This document shows positions 6,085-14,052 of a DNA stretch of 14,392 nt, one piece after another. The notes beneath the pieces were generated by a model, which did not search any database, had not been told where the DNA came from, and saw nothing but the letters and a program-made list of their open reading frames with translations. The stretch comes from an uncultured Spirochaetia bacterium. GTDB taxonomy: Bacteria; Spirochaetota; UBA4802; JAGODF01. Numbering within the stretch: position 1 is the first letter of the stretch; every line of letters begins with the position of its first letter. The stretch spans positions 1 to 14,392 of the forward strand of contig CALCJG010000318.1 in NCBI GenBank assembly GCA_937967705.1. The letters run 5' to 3'. The position numbers were made by a program, and so were the translations under genes.

Positions 6085-7097
6085 AGGCGAATCGACTGAA
6101 GAATATCCTCGGCAATGGGATCAGCCGGCGGCACGTTCTCAAAGGGAGTATCCCCTTTCATGATCCGTATGCTTGGGGAATCGGCGATATTCCTGCCGTA
6201 ATGGCAGAGCAGAGATCGGATGAGATCGATGTCGTTCCGTTCCAGGGGACCCCTGACGTAGGCTACGGGCCCTTTGAAATCCGGAAGGAAGAGATAATCC
6301 GCCTGCTCCCGATATTTCAACAGCTCTTTCTCCTCGGACTCATTCCGGCTTGCAATAACCTTAGTCCGGGGATTCAGCCGGTAATGACGTCCCAGGGAGA
6401 GGAAATATACATCGATCATGGAGAAGTCGGGGTTATGTTCAAAGAGGTCCCGGACACGTCCGGAGATGTTGGGATCCGTAAGAAGACAGCCCCCGGCGGG
6501 TGAGGCATAGTCGGTAATTCCATAGGCGTCCGCCATCTCCATCTGCACCTTCCGGGAACGTCCCGAAATGGCACACAGCCTCTCCCGGTCTACGATTCCC
6601 TCCTCCTCGGCGCGGGTGGGTTTCAAAAGCTTTGCGGATAGGGGTCGGAGAAGGTATCCCTCCAGTCCGCTCTCCTTTTCGATGTGCCTCAGCATGTGCC
6701 TCATTTGAGACATGGGGCGCTGTCCGACCACCTCCCCCGTAGCGACAAAAGCGGCCTTCTCCTCCCGCATGATTTCAGCGGCCTTGCGCAAAAAATAGAT
6801 CTTGCAGTCGATGCAGGGATTGACATTCTTGCCGTGTCCGTGAGGAGGATTTCTGACGATCTCCATGTAGTCCCTGCCGCATCGGTAGAACCGCAGGGGC
6901 AGCCCAATGCTGCGGGCGAAACGGCAGGAGGGAGTGCTCCCTAAGTCAGCATCGGGGGCTGCAAAAGGAAGGATGAATTCCAGGCCCGACAGCGGCAGAT
7001 CCTGGTCCATCAGGACCCTGGCGGCTAAAAGACTGTCCAGACCTCCCGAATAGAGGAGTATGCCCTTTCTCTCGGGTTGGAAGTCAGATCTCGTCAT
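6081..7097 (-). CDS. PP-loop ATPase, tRNA thiolation (MnmA/ThiI-like) family protein
   Basis: 338 aa, cytoplasmic. A PP-loop SGGLDS is at 17-22 (ATP pyrophosphatase fold that adenylates its substrate). A cysteine pair C95-x2-C98 lies in NPCIDCKI, ATGEVVGQRPMSQ at 119-131 and a third conserved-looking cysteine C204 in SPAGGCLLTD. This arrangement resembles sulfur-transfer enzymes that thiolate tRNA uridines, where a pair of cysteines carries the persulfide. The C-terminal 130 residues form a separate domain that I associate with the NFACT-R-like RNA-binding region, though I am less sure of this. Databases often label such proteins ThiI or 2-thiouridylase, but the exact substrate is not shown here. 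The ATG at 7097 overlaps the end of moeA by 14 bp with no strong ribosome site, which suggests translational coupling. Confidence 0.8.
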   Translation of the reverse strand: MTRSDFQPERKGILLYSGGLDSLLAARVLMDQDLPLSGLEFILPFAAPDADLGSTPSCRFARSIGLPLRFYRCGRDYMEIVRNPPHGHGKNVNPCIDCKIYFLRKAAEIMREEKAAFVATGEVVGQRPMSQMRHMLRHIEKESGLEGYLLRPLSAKLLKPTRAEEEGIVDRERLCAISGRSRKVQMEMADAYGITDYASPAGGCLLTDPNISGRVRDLFEHNPDFSMIDVYFLSLGRHYRLNPRTKVIASRNESEEKELLKYREQADYLFLPDFKGPVAYVRGPLERNDIDLIRSLLCHYGRNIADSPSIRIMKGDTPFENVPPADPIAEDILQSIRL

Positions 7098-8313
7098 GGT
7101 GGATCAACTGGATGTCGACAAGATCTCCCATCCCAGCCTTTGTCATCTCCTGGGGGAGGATGATCAGGCAATTCGCCTCACTCATGGAACGTAAAATGCC
7201 CGATCCCTGTGGACCGGTGCTGGTGACATGCCATTCGCCGTTTTGCAGGCTGAAGTATCCGCGAATGTAGTGCGTTCTGCCGGCCTTTTTTCGAATATCT
7301 TCCAGCAGACGGGCCTTAACGACCGGTTTTGAGATTCTAGCAGCTCCCATGAGCCTCAGCAGCGCGGGACGAACGAATTGTATGAAGGAAACAAGTGTGG
7401 ATACGGGATTCCCGGGAAGCCCGAAGAAGAGAGTTTGCTTTCTTTTACCGAAAACACAGGGTTTGCCCGGTTTCATCAGAATGTTTTCTATAAAAATTTC
7501 GATACCCATATCATGCATGACATCCTTGACGAAGTCGTAACGGCCCATGGAGACTCCGCCTGTTGTGATAACGGCATCACAATCCATTGCCTTAAGGAAG
7601 AGTTCCCTTGTCGCATCGCGGTTATCCCGGGCAATTCCCAGGTAAACGGGAATCGCATAACGGGATATCTCGCTCATGAGAGTGTAGGCATTGCTGTTCC
7701 TTATCTGGCCGGGACGCATCTCCTCTCCCGGGTCGGCGATTTCATCGCCGGTGGATATAATGGCCACCTTCGGCATGCGGTATGCTTCTATTTCCTGATG
7801 ATTGAGGGATGCCAGAAGACCCACATCGGCCGCTCTGAGACGAACCCCGATTTCGAGGACTCTCTGCCCTGGTCGAATATCCTCGCCGGCTCTCCGTATG
7901 TTTTCCCCGGGGGCCACTCGGCGAAAGAGTTTCACCGAACCCTCGGATTCCTCGGTGTCCTCAAACTGGATGACAGAATCCGCACTCGGGGGTACCGGAG
8001 CCCCGGTCATTATTCTCACTGCCGTGCCCTTTTCCAGGGGGTAGGCCTGTAGGCCCCCTCCCGCCTGTATCTCTCCCCGGATGGGCAGGAATACCGGCGA
8101 GGATGCCGTTGCATCCCGTGAATCCAGGGCATGCAGCGCGTAGCCGTCCATTGCAGAATTGTCGAAGGGGGGTATGCTTATGTTCGCAACAATGTCATTG
8201 CCCAAGACACGTCCGGTGGAAGCAAGCAGGGGTATCCGTTCTTTCTCCAGGGTCGGTGTGTGCTTCAGGATGATTTCCAGGGCCTTGTCAGGGGTTATTA
8301 GAAGTGGTTCCAT
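7084..8313 (-). CDS. moeA: Molybdopterin molybdotransferase MoeA
   Basis: Inserts molybdate into adenylylated molybdopterin to give molybdenum cofactor. 409 aa, the usual length for the family. Motifs in order: DNSAMDGYA (51-59), TGAPVP (103-108), STGDE (187-191), NSN (206-208), GGVSMG (252-257) with D260, KPGKP (281-285), GLPGNPVS (298-305), then the small beta-barrel C-terminal domain (about 325-409). All expected active-site motifs are intact. The ATG at 8313 is preferred; a TTG directly before it (8316) is possible. The ribosome site is weak. It starts 20 bp after the sigma factor stop and overlaps the PP-loop gene by 14 bp, so the three look like one operon. No MogA or MoaA-type gene is in the window. 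Confidence 0.95.
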   Translation of the reverse strand: MEPLLITPDKALEIILKHTPTLEKERIPLLASTGRVLGNDIVANISIPPFDNSAMDGYALHALDSRDATASSPVFLPIRGEIQAGGGLQAYPLEKGTAVRIMTGAPVPPSADSVIQFEDTEESEGSVKLFRRVAPGENIRRAGEDIRPGQRVLEIGVRLRAADVGLLASLNHQEIEAYRMPKVAIISTGDEIADPGEEMRPGQIRNSNAYTLMSEISRYAIPVYLGIARDNRDATRELFLKAMDCDAVITTGGVSMGRYDFVKDVMHDMGIEIFIENILMKPGKPCVFGKRKQTLFFGLPGNPVSTLVSFIQFVRPALLRLMGAARISKPVVKARLLEDIRKKAGRTHYIRGYFSLQNGEWHVTSTGPQGSGILRSMSEANCLIILPQEMTKAGMGDLVDIQLIHHDEI

Positions 8314-8333
8314 CAATAAGATTACCGCATCCG

Positions 8334-8882
8334 TCAGGGTGACGTCTCTTCGAAGCGGCCCTTCAGTTTTTCCTTCAGTTTATTGCTGGTTTTGAGAACT
8401 ACTTTCCTGATGATATACCGTGTCGTGTTCAATTCCCTGCATATATCGATCATGCGGCGTTGTAATACGGCTCTTTGGAAGAAAATCTCCCGTTCTTTGG
8501 GGGTCAGTTCGTTCAGGGTATCATAAAATGTGGAGATGACCTCTCCTTCGATTACGGGCTGCTCGACGTCCTCGAAAAAGTCTCTATTGAGTGTGATTTC
8601 CTCAAACTGCATCTGCCGGTTTATTTCGGCCCTTCGGCGCTCATTGCGTATGTAGTCCAGCGCCCGGTTTCTCGAAACCTTGACAAGATAGGCGCGGGTT
8701 GTGCGATTCTCCGGATCAAGGGGCATTCTCTTCGCAAAAAGCTTCGCAAAAATATCCTGGGCAAGCTCTTCAGATGTATGGATATTTCTTGTCATTTTAA
8801 AGATGACGCCCAGTACTGATTTGTAATGCTGTGAATAGCAGATCTGAAAGTTTTCAGAATAAAGAGTATCTGATGTGTTCAT
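8334..8882 (-). CDS. ECF-type RNA polymerase sigma factor
   Basis: 182 aa. Residues about 10-85 match sigma region 2: hydrophobic core YKSVLGVIFKMT, SEELAQDIFAKLF (region 2.2), then RAYLVKVSRNRALDYIRNERRR (region 2.3-2.4). Residues about 118-175 match region 4 with LNELTPKEREIFF and a helix-turn-helix around 143-166. There is no region 1.1 or 3, so it is a group IV (ECF) factor. The ATG at 8882 has GGAG at 5-nt spacing; an in-frame TTG at 8912 would add ten residues. No anti-sigma gene is adjacent: moeA follows within 20 bp and a HicB-like gene lies upstream. A candidate ECF promoter precedes it (8926-8951), which would fit autoregulation. It could be controlled by level or by an unlinked anti-sigma factor. 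Confidence 0.85.
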   Translation of the reverse strand: MNTSDTLYSENFQICYSQHYKSVLGVIFKMTRNIHTSEELAQDIFAKLFAKRMPLDPENRTTRAYLVKVSRNRALDYIRNERRRAEINRQMQFEEITLNRDFFEDVEQPVIEGEVISTFYDTLNELTPKEREIFFQRAVLQRRMIDICRELNTTRYIIRKVVLKTSNKLKEKLKGRFEETSP

Positions 8883-8925
8883 TATTGCTCCGGCACGATT
8901 TGATGGAAACAAACCAACTCTCCCG

Positions 8926-8951
8926 AACGGGGGAATTTTTCAATCCTTTCC
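8926..8951 (-). promoter_or_regulatory. Candidate ECF-type promoter of the sigma factor operon
   Basis: Minus strand: GGAAAG (8951-8946), 16 bp, CGTT (8929-8926). A GGAA-type -35 with a CGT-type -10 at this spacing is the usual ECF layout, and no good sigma-70 -10 is seen here. It would give a short leader of about 36 nt before the ATG at 8882. Motif-based only. Confidence 0.35.
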
Positions 8952-8980
8952 AGAAAGTAACAGGCTGAGACAATAGTAAA

Positions 8981-9028
8981 TTAATTAAGGGCATTTTCAA
9001 TGAAAAAATGCCGTGATTAATTAATTAA
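8981..9028 (-). terminator. Nested palindrome downstream of hicB-like gene, probable terminator
   Basis: GGCATTTT (8990-8997) pairs with AAAATGCC (9005-9012) around a 7-nt loop. It is flanked by TTAATTAA repeats (8981-8988 and 9017-9028), which can extend the pairing. On the minus strand it follows the hicB stop (9017-9019) directly and ends in CTTAATTAATTT, a mediocre U-rich tail. Confidence 0.5.
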
Positions 9029-9277
9029 GTGTGATTTCTGCTGTTGCGGGCTCTCGATGGGGAAAAGAAGGTTTTCAGGAAGCCCGTCTATCTTGATGTC
9101 ATCAATACTTTCAACATCAATCCCGAGTTCCTTGGCGGAATCTATGTAAAACTGGAGGACGTTCACTATTCGTCTCACGGCTTCTGACTTGTCCACGCCA
9201 TAACAGTTGATGTCGAGTTCGGGGCAGTTCGCTATATACTCGTTGTCGAGTTCGATGATATTAACGGATAATTTCAA
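9017..9277 (-). CDS. HicB-like antitoxin-family protein, solitary
   Basis: 86 aa. The N-terminal half (MKLSVNIIELDNEYIANCPELD..CYG..KSEAVRRIVNVLQFYI) has the beta-beta-beta-alpha pattern of the partially degraded RNase H-like HicB fold: 'x-CPEL' strand, glycine turn, then a helix of conserved Glu-Ala. There is no C-terminal DNA-binding domain of obvious type; the tail is acidic then Gln-rich. In type II systems HicB neutralises the mRNA-cleaving toxin HicA. No HicA-like ORF is found on either side (9278-9641 and 8883-9016 hold no suitable ORF). The start is TTG at 9277, preceded by GAGG at 9-nt spacing. Function as an orphan regulator is possible. Confidence 0.7.
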   Translation of the reverse strand: MKLSVNIIELDNEYIANCPELDINCYGVDKSEAVRRIVNVLQFYIDSAKELGIDVESIDDIKIDGLPENLLFPIESPQQQKSHLIN

Positions 9278-9641
9278 GATGAAATACCTCGTGCCGTGGG
9301 AGATGTTTGCTCAAATATGTAATCATTATCGACACCTCTGCTTAACGGCTTAATAAATATTGTCGCATGAAAACAAGCGAGCCGTTCACTGAATTCAGCA
9401 ATTGCTACGGTGGTTCAGCGTGAGGCAGCAGTGGTCATGAGGTGGAAAAGTGATTGATTAATGCTGTGATGGGATGAAGGCATTGTCCGACTGAATTAAG
9501 CATGAACAAAAAATATACGCTCAAAATTTCCTGAAAATACTAAAAAAATTTTTAATTATTGTCAACTTATTTTATTGACAAATAGGGGGCGACTGGTTGT
9601 ATGGATAACATCTGAGTACAGAGCATAGATTAGGATGATAA
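9278..9641. other. Non-coding gap with several dyads, upstream of the ATP synthase operon
   Basis: No gene is seen on either strand in these 364 bp. It holds an inverted repeat AACGGCT (9344-9350)/AGCCGTT (9380-9386), two overlapping 10-bp palindromes CTGAATTCAG (9389-9398) and AGCAATTGCT (9397-9406), an AT-rich tract (about 9500-9575) that could act as an UP element, and the dyad and -35 described separately. The region presumably carries promoters for both divergent units. Confidence 0.6.
9559..9605 (+). promoter_or_regulatory. Candidate ATP synthase operon promoter with overlapping dyad
   Basis: TTGACA at 9575-9580 is a perfect -35. The -10 is unclear: TTGTAT (9597-9602, 16-bp spacer) or TATGGA (9600-9605, 19-bp spacer). 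TTGTCAA (9559-9565) and TTGACAA (9575-9581) form a dyad with 9 bp between, overlapping the -35, so it may be an operator. The gene start is at 9642. Confidence 0.4.
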
Positions 9642-9905
9642 TTGGATAACAAACGATTTGCTAATGCTCTAATTGCCTATTCTACTGCAGGCCTACAGCT
9701 TGCGATAGTTCTCGTCCTTTTTGTATACGGGGGGTACAGGCTTGATCTCAGATTGCAAACAACTCCGGTCTTCATTCTGCTGGGTTCGGCTGTGGGCATG
9801 ATTGCAGGATTGTACAATCTGCTTAGGGGTCTGAAAGATATAGACCGAATGCTCAAACAGGAAAGGAAGGAAGGCAAAGAAGAAAAGCGCACGAAGTGGC
9901 TGTGA
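9642..9905 (+). CDS. AtpZ/AtpI family protein, ATP synthase accessory subunit
   Basis: 87 aa with two membrane helices (about 17-34, LQLAIVLVLFVYGGYRLD, and about 42-64, PVFILLGSAVGMIAGLYN) and a highly charged Lys/Glu tail. A Gly-Tyr and a turn with Asp between the helices, then 'LLGSAVGM.AGLYNL', match the AtpZ/AtpI type found first in many ATP synthase operons. Such proteins are linked to c-ring assembly or Mg2+ supply, depending on the lineage. The start is TTG at 9642 with AGGA at 6-nt spacing. It is the first gene of the operon, 61 bp before the atpB start I chose. A separate promoter for atpB lies right after its stop, so its expression may be uncoupled from the core subunits. Confidence 0.8.
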   Translation: MDNKRFANALIAYSTAGLQLAIVLVLFVYGGYRLDLRLQTTPVFILLGSAVGMIAGLYNLLRGLKDIDRMLKQERKEGKEEKRTKWL

Positions 9906-9912
9906 GCTGATA

Positions 9913-9940
9913 TTGGCAAGCAATTAGATGGCATTATAAT
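9913..9940 (+). promoter_or_regulatory. Internal sigma-70 promoter before atpB
   Basis: TTGGCA (9913-9918), 16-bp spacer, perfect TATAAT (9935-9940). It lies just after the atpZ/I stop (9903-9905). The start point would be near 9947, leaving a very short leader with GGAG at 9952-9955. Confidence 0.6.
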
Positions 9941-9966
9941 AATATATTTTCGGAGTGATGCTGGCC

Positions 9967-10884
9967 ATGATACATGTACTACACCAAGTTAGTTCCTTTT
10001 TTACCTCGGGCGGCGGTCATGGGGAAGAGGCAAAACCGATCTCCGCTATAGTTAACCATCACCTGACAGACTCCGTTTTCACAACTTCTGCAGCAAGCCA
10101 TTTGGATAAAAGCGATTACATCGGCAGAATATTTATGAACGTTTTCAGCGGTATTAATGAAACCGTTCTTAATCAGAAATTGTTCGGCATCTTCGATATG
10201 CGGATTACCCGATGGGTTCTGATGATGTGGATGGCTGCTTTTCTCTGCATGCTGGTGTTTATACCGGTTGCTAGGAAGATCAAGAACGCGAAAATGGGTT
10301 CCCGTTCAAAATGGGTCAACCTTTGGGAAGTTCTCATAAGCTTCGTTCATGATGAGGTAGTTGAGCCGAACTTTGATCACCACTACGTAAAAAAGGCAAT
10401 GCCGTATTTCTTGACGCTCTTTTTCTTTATTCTCTTTTGTAATTTCCTGGGCATGATCCCCGGCATGTCAACAGCAACGGGTAACCTGGCCGTTACTGGC
10501 GGACTTGCAATATTGACACTTCTGGGTATGCTGGGTGTGGGGATGATCAAGCAGGGGCCTTTCAGTTACTGGGCCGGGCTTGTTCCGCACGGAGTGCCCG
10601 CCTTTGTTATACCGCTGATGTTTCCCATCGAGATCATTGGATTGTTGATTAAACCCTTTGCACTCACTGTTCGTCTTTTCGCCAACATGACTGCGGGGCA
10701 TGTTGTTATCATCATATTCCTTTATCTCGCCTGTGGCATGTTTAAAAGCTTCGCGGTGGGTGTTGGTTCGGTAGTGGGTTCCCTGATGATATATATGCTT
10801 GAATTGCTGGTGGCCTTCATCCAGGCCTATATCTTTGCGGTTCTCTCTGCGATGTTCATAGGTTCTTCGATGCATGCTCACTAA
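9967..10884 (+). CDS. atpB: ATP synthase Fo subunit a
   Basis: Forms the proton half-channels against the c-ring in the inner membrane. 305 aa. A long N-terminal segment (about 1-75, with GGGHGEE and a His pair) precedes the membrane part, longer than in E. coli. Membrane helices start about residue 77 and the last ends near the C terminus. The essential arginine is R236 in LTVRLFANMTAGH. The conserved GHVV and the C-terminal AYIFAVLSAMFIG are present. Start is uncertain among GTG 9955, ATG 9958 and ATG 9967; the GGAG at 9952-9955 is too close to the first two, so ATG 9967 (11-nt spacing) is preferred. It follows an internal promoter. It is separated from atpE by 114 AT-rich bases. Confidence 0.95.
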   Translation: MIHVLHQVSSFFTSGGGHGEEAKPISAIVNHHLTDSVFTTSAASHLDKSDYIGRIFMNVFSGINETVLNQKLFGIFDMRITRWVLMMWMAAFLCMLVFIPVARKIKNAKMGSRSKWVNLWEVLISFVHDEVVEPNFDHHYVKKAMPYFLTLFFFILFCNFLGMIPGMSTATGNLAVTGGLAILTLLGMLGVGMIKQGPFSYWAGLVPHGVPAFVIPLMFPIEIIGLLIKPFALTVRLFANMTAGHVVIIIFLYLACGMFKSFAVGVGSVVGSLMIYMLELLVAFIQAYIFAVLSAMFIGSSMHAH

Positions 10885-10998
10885 GGTGTGTCATCTGTTT
10901 GGTGTAAAATGATGTAAATTGTAATTGCAACTTTTAAAAACTTATTACAATATAGTTTAGTAAAGTAAAATATTTAAAAATTCACTAGGAGGAATTCA
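10885..10998 (+). promoter_or_regulatory. AT-rich leader of atpE, likely translation enhancer
   Basis: 114 bp, strongly AT-rich, ends in AGGAGG five bases before the atpE start. E. coli atpE also has a U/A-rich enhancer that raises c-subunit synthesis; this could do the same. TTGTAA (10919-10924) and TTACAA (10945-10950) can pair weakly. Confidence 0.4.
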
Positions 10999-11292
10999 AT
11001 GGAAAGCGCATTAGGTATGTCTTTTCTTGGAGCAGGTTTTGGTGCAGGACTGATCGTATTCGGAGCGGCTCTGGGGATTGGTAAGCTTGCAACTGGTGCA
11101 CTCGAAGGTATGGCTCGTCAGCCTGAACTGAGCGGTGATTTGAGAACGGCCATGATCATTGCAGCAGCTCTTATCGAAGGTTTTACTTTCTTCGCACTCG
11201 TTGTAACTTTCATGCTTGCAACAAAGACAGCACCTCAGACTCCCACGGCTCCCGAGAAGCCTGCAGCAGCTCCCACAGCTGAGCATAAGTAG
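10999..11292 (+). CDS. atpE: ATP synthase Fo subunit c
   Basis: The proteolipid ring subunit that carries protons. 97 aa: two membrane helices (about 8-38 and 48-74), polar loop R40-Q41-P42 and the essential glutamate E60 in ALIEGFTFF. The position of the Gln found in Na+-type c subunits is not Gln here, and no Ser-Thr pair follows E60, so proton coupling is expected. Residues 75-97 are an unusual Pro/Ala-rich tail (TAPQTPTAPEKPAAAPTAEH) beyond the usual end near 75-80; both c termini face the periplasm. Start: ATG with AGGAGG, the strongest ribosome site of the operon, fitting high c stoichiometry. Confidence 0.97.
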   Translation: MESALGMSFLGAGFGAGLIVFGAALGIGKLATGALEGMARQPELSGDLRTAMIIAAALIEGFTFFALVVTFMLATKTAPQTPTAPEKPAAAPTAEHK

Positions 11293-11364
11293 TCTTTGGA
11301 AGTTTCAGGAGAGAGGTAGTTGTTTTAGCAGTTACTTTAAAATTTATTGAATAGGTAGTTCGCT

Positions 11365-11874
11365 ATGGATGTATTAAAAGAAGGGTTATTAAAACTGGAT
11401 CCGGGTCTACTTCTTTGGACTATCATCACATTCCTCGTGCTGGTGTTGATCCTTTGGAAGGCGGCTTGGAAACCGATCGTTGAGGCACTTGATGCGAGAG
11501 CGGAGAAGATTAGAGGCGATATTGAGAATGCGGAAAAAACTCGAATTGATTCGGAAAAGCTTTTAGCTCAACACCGCGAAGTACTGGATAAGGCTCATTC
11601 TGAAGTGGCACAGATTATTTCTGACGGAAAAGCTGATGCTGAAAAGTTGAGGAATTCGATTGTCGAGAAGGCAAATCATGACGCTAAAGAGATTATGGAT
11701 CGAGCTAAGAAAGAGATTACCCTGGCAAAAGATAAAGCCTTAAGCGAACTTAATGCAGAAATTGTCAATCTGTCAACTGAAATTGCGGCTAAAGTTATAG
11801 CCAAAAATCTCAAACCAGAAGATCAGAAAAGTCTTGTAGAAGAAGCTCTTACAAAAATGAGGACAGTTCAGTAA
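11365..11874 (+). CDS. atpF: ATP synthase Fo subunit b
   Basis: Peripheral stalk that links a to F1. 169 aa: one membrane helix at about 14-34 (LLLWTIITFLVLVLILWKAAW), then a long charged amphipathic coiled coil to about 150 and a short C-terminal delta-binding end. Only one b gene is present and no b' gene, so the stalk should be a b homodimer. Ribosome site is weak (AGG at 9-nt spacing). The last four codons and the stop are inside a strong palindrome (11860-11889), so ribosomes finishing atpF would disrupt that hairpin. Confidence 0.95.
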   Translation: MDVLKEGLLKLDPGLLLWTIITFLVLVLILWKAAWKPIVEALDARAEKIRGDIENAEKTRIDSEKLLAQHREVLDKAHSEVAQIISDGKADAEKLRNSIVEKANHDAKEIMDRAKKEITLAKDKALSELNAEIVNLSTEIAAKVIAKNLKPEDQKSLVEEALTKMRTVQ

Positions 11875-11899
11875 TTACTGAACTGTCCTTTTGTTATTT
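11860..11899 (+). terminator. Perfect 30-bp palindrome with U-rich tail, intra-operon terminator/attenuator
   Basis: AGGACAGTTCAGTAA (11860-11874) and TTACTGAACTGTCCT (11875-11889) are exact complements. As RNA: a 13-bp stem, AAUU loop, then UUUUGUUAUUU. This is a textbook intrinsic terminator shape, but it lies inside the atp operon, over the atpF stop (11872-11874) and 43 bp before atpH. It may be partial, an attenuator, or an mRNA-stabilising end. Confidence 0.8.
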
Positions 11900-11931
11900 A
11901 TTCATATTATGATAATGATAGGGTTATCACT

Positions 11932-14017
<2,086 letters not shown>

Positions 14018-14052
14018 ACATTCATACGATACTAGGGAAGAAGGTATAGGCC

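Noticed and set aside
8921..8940. TCCCGAACGGGGGAATTTTT hairpin with T run on the plus strand
   Set aside because: Looks like a terminator, but no plus-strand gene lies upstream. It overlaps the candidate ECF promoter and the stem is short.
9601..9651. Repeated TGGATAACA at 9602-9610 and 9643-9651, the first forming a four-codon ATG GAT AAC ATC TGA
   Set aside because: A 9-bp repeat near a start codon can arise by chance; the mini-ORF has no ribosome site that I can see.
10999..11292. Sodium-coupled c subunit
   Set aside because: The Gln and Ser-Thr residues typical of Na+ sites are missing at the aligned positions; E60 is followed by Gly-Phe.
11910..11929. TGATAA/TTATCA dyad covering the atpH ribosome site
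   Set aside because: Only 6 bp, AT-rich; kept as a note under atpH rather than a separate regulatory element.
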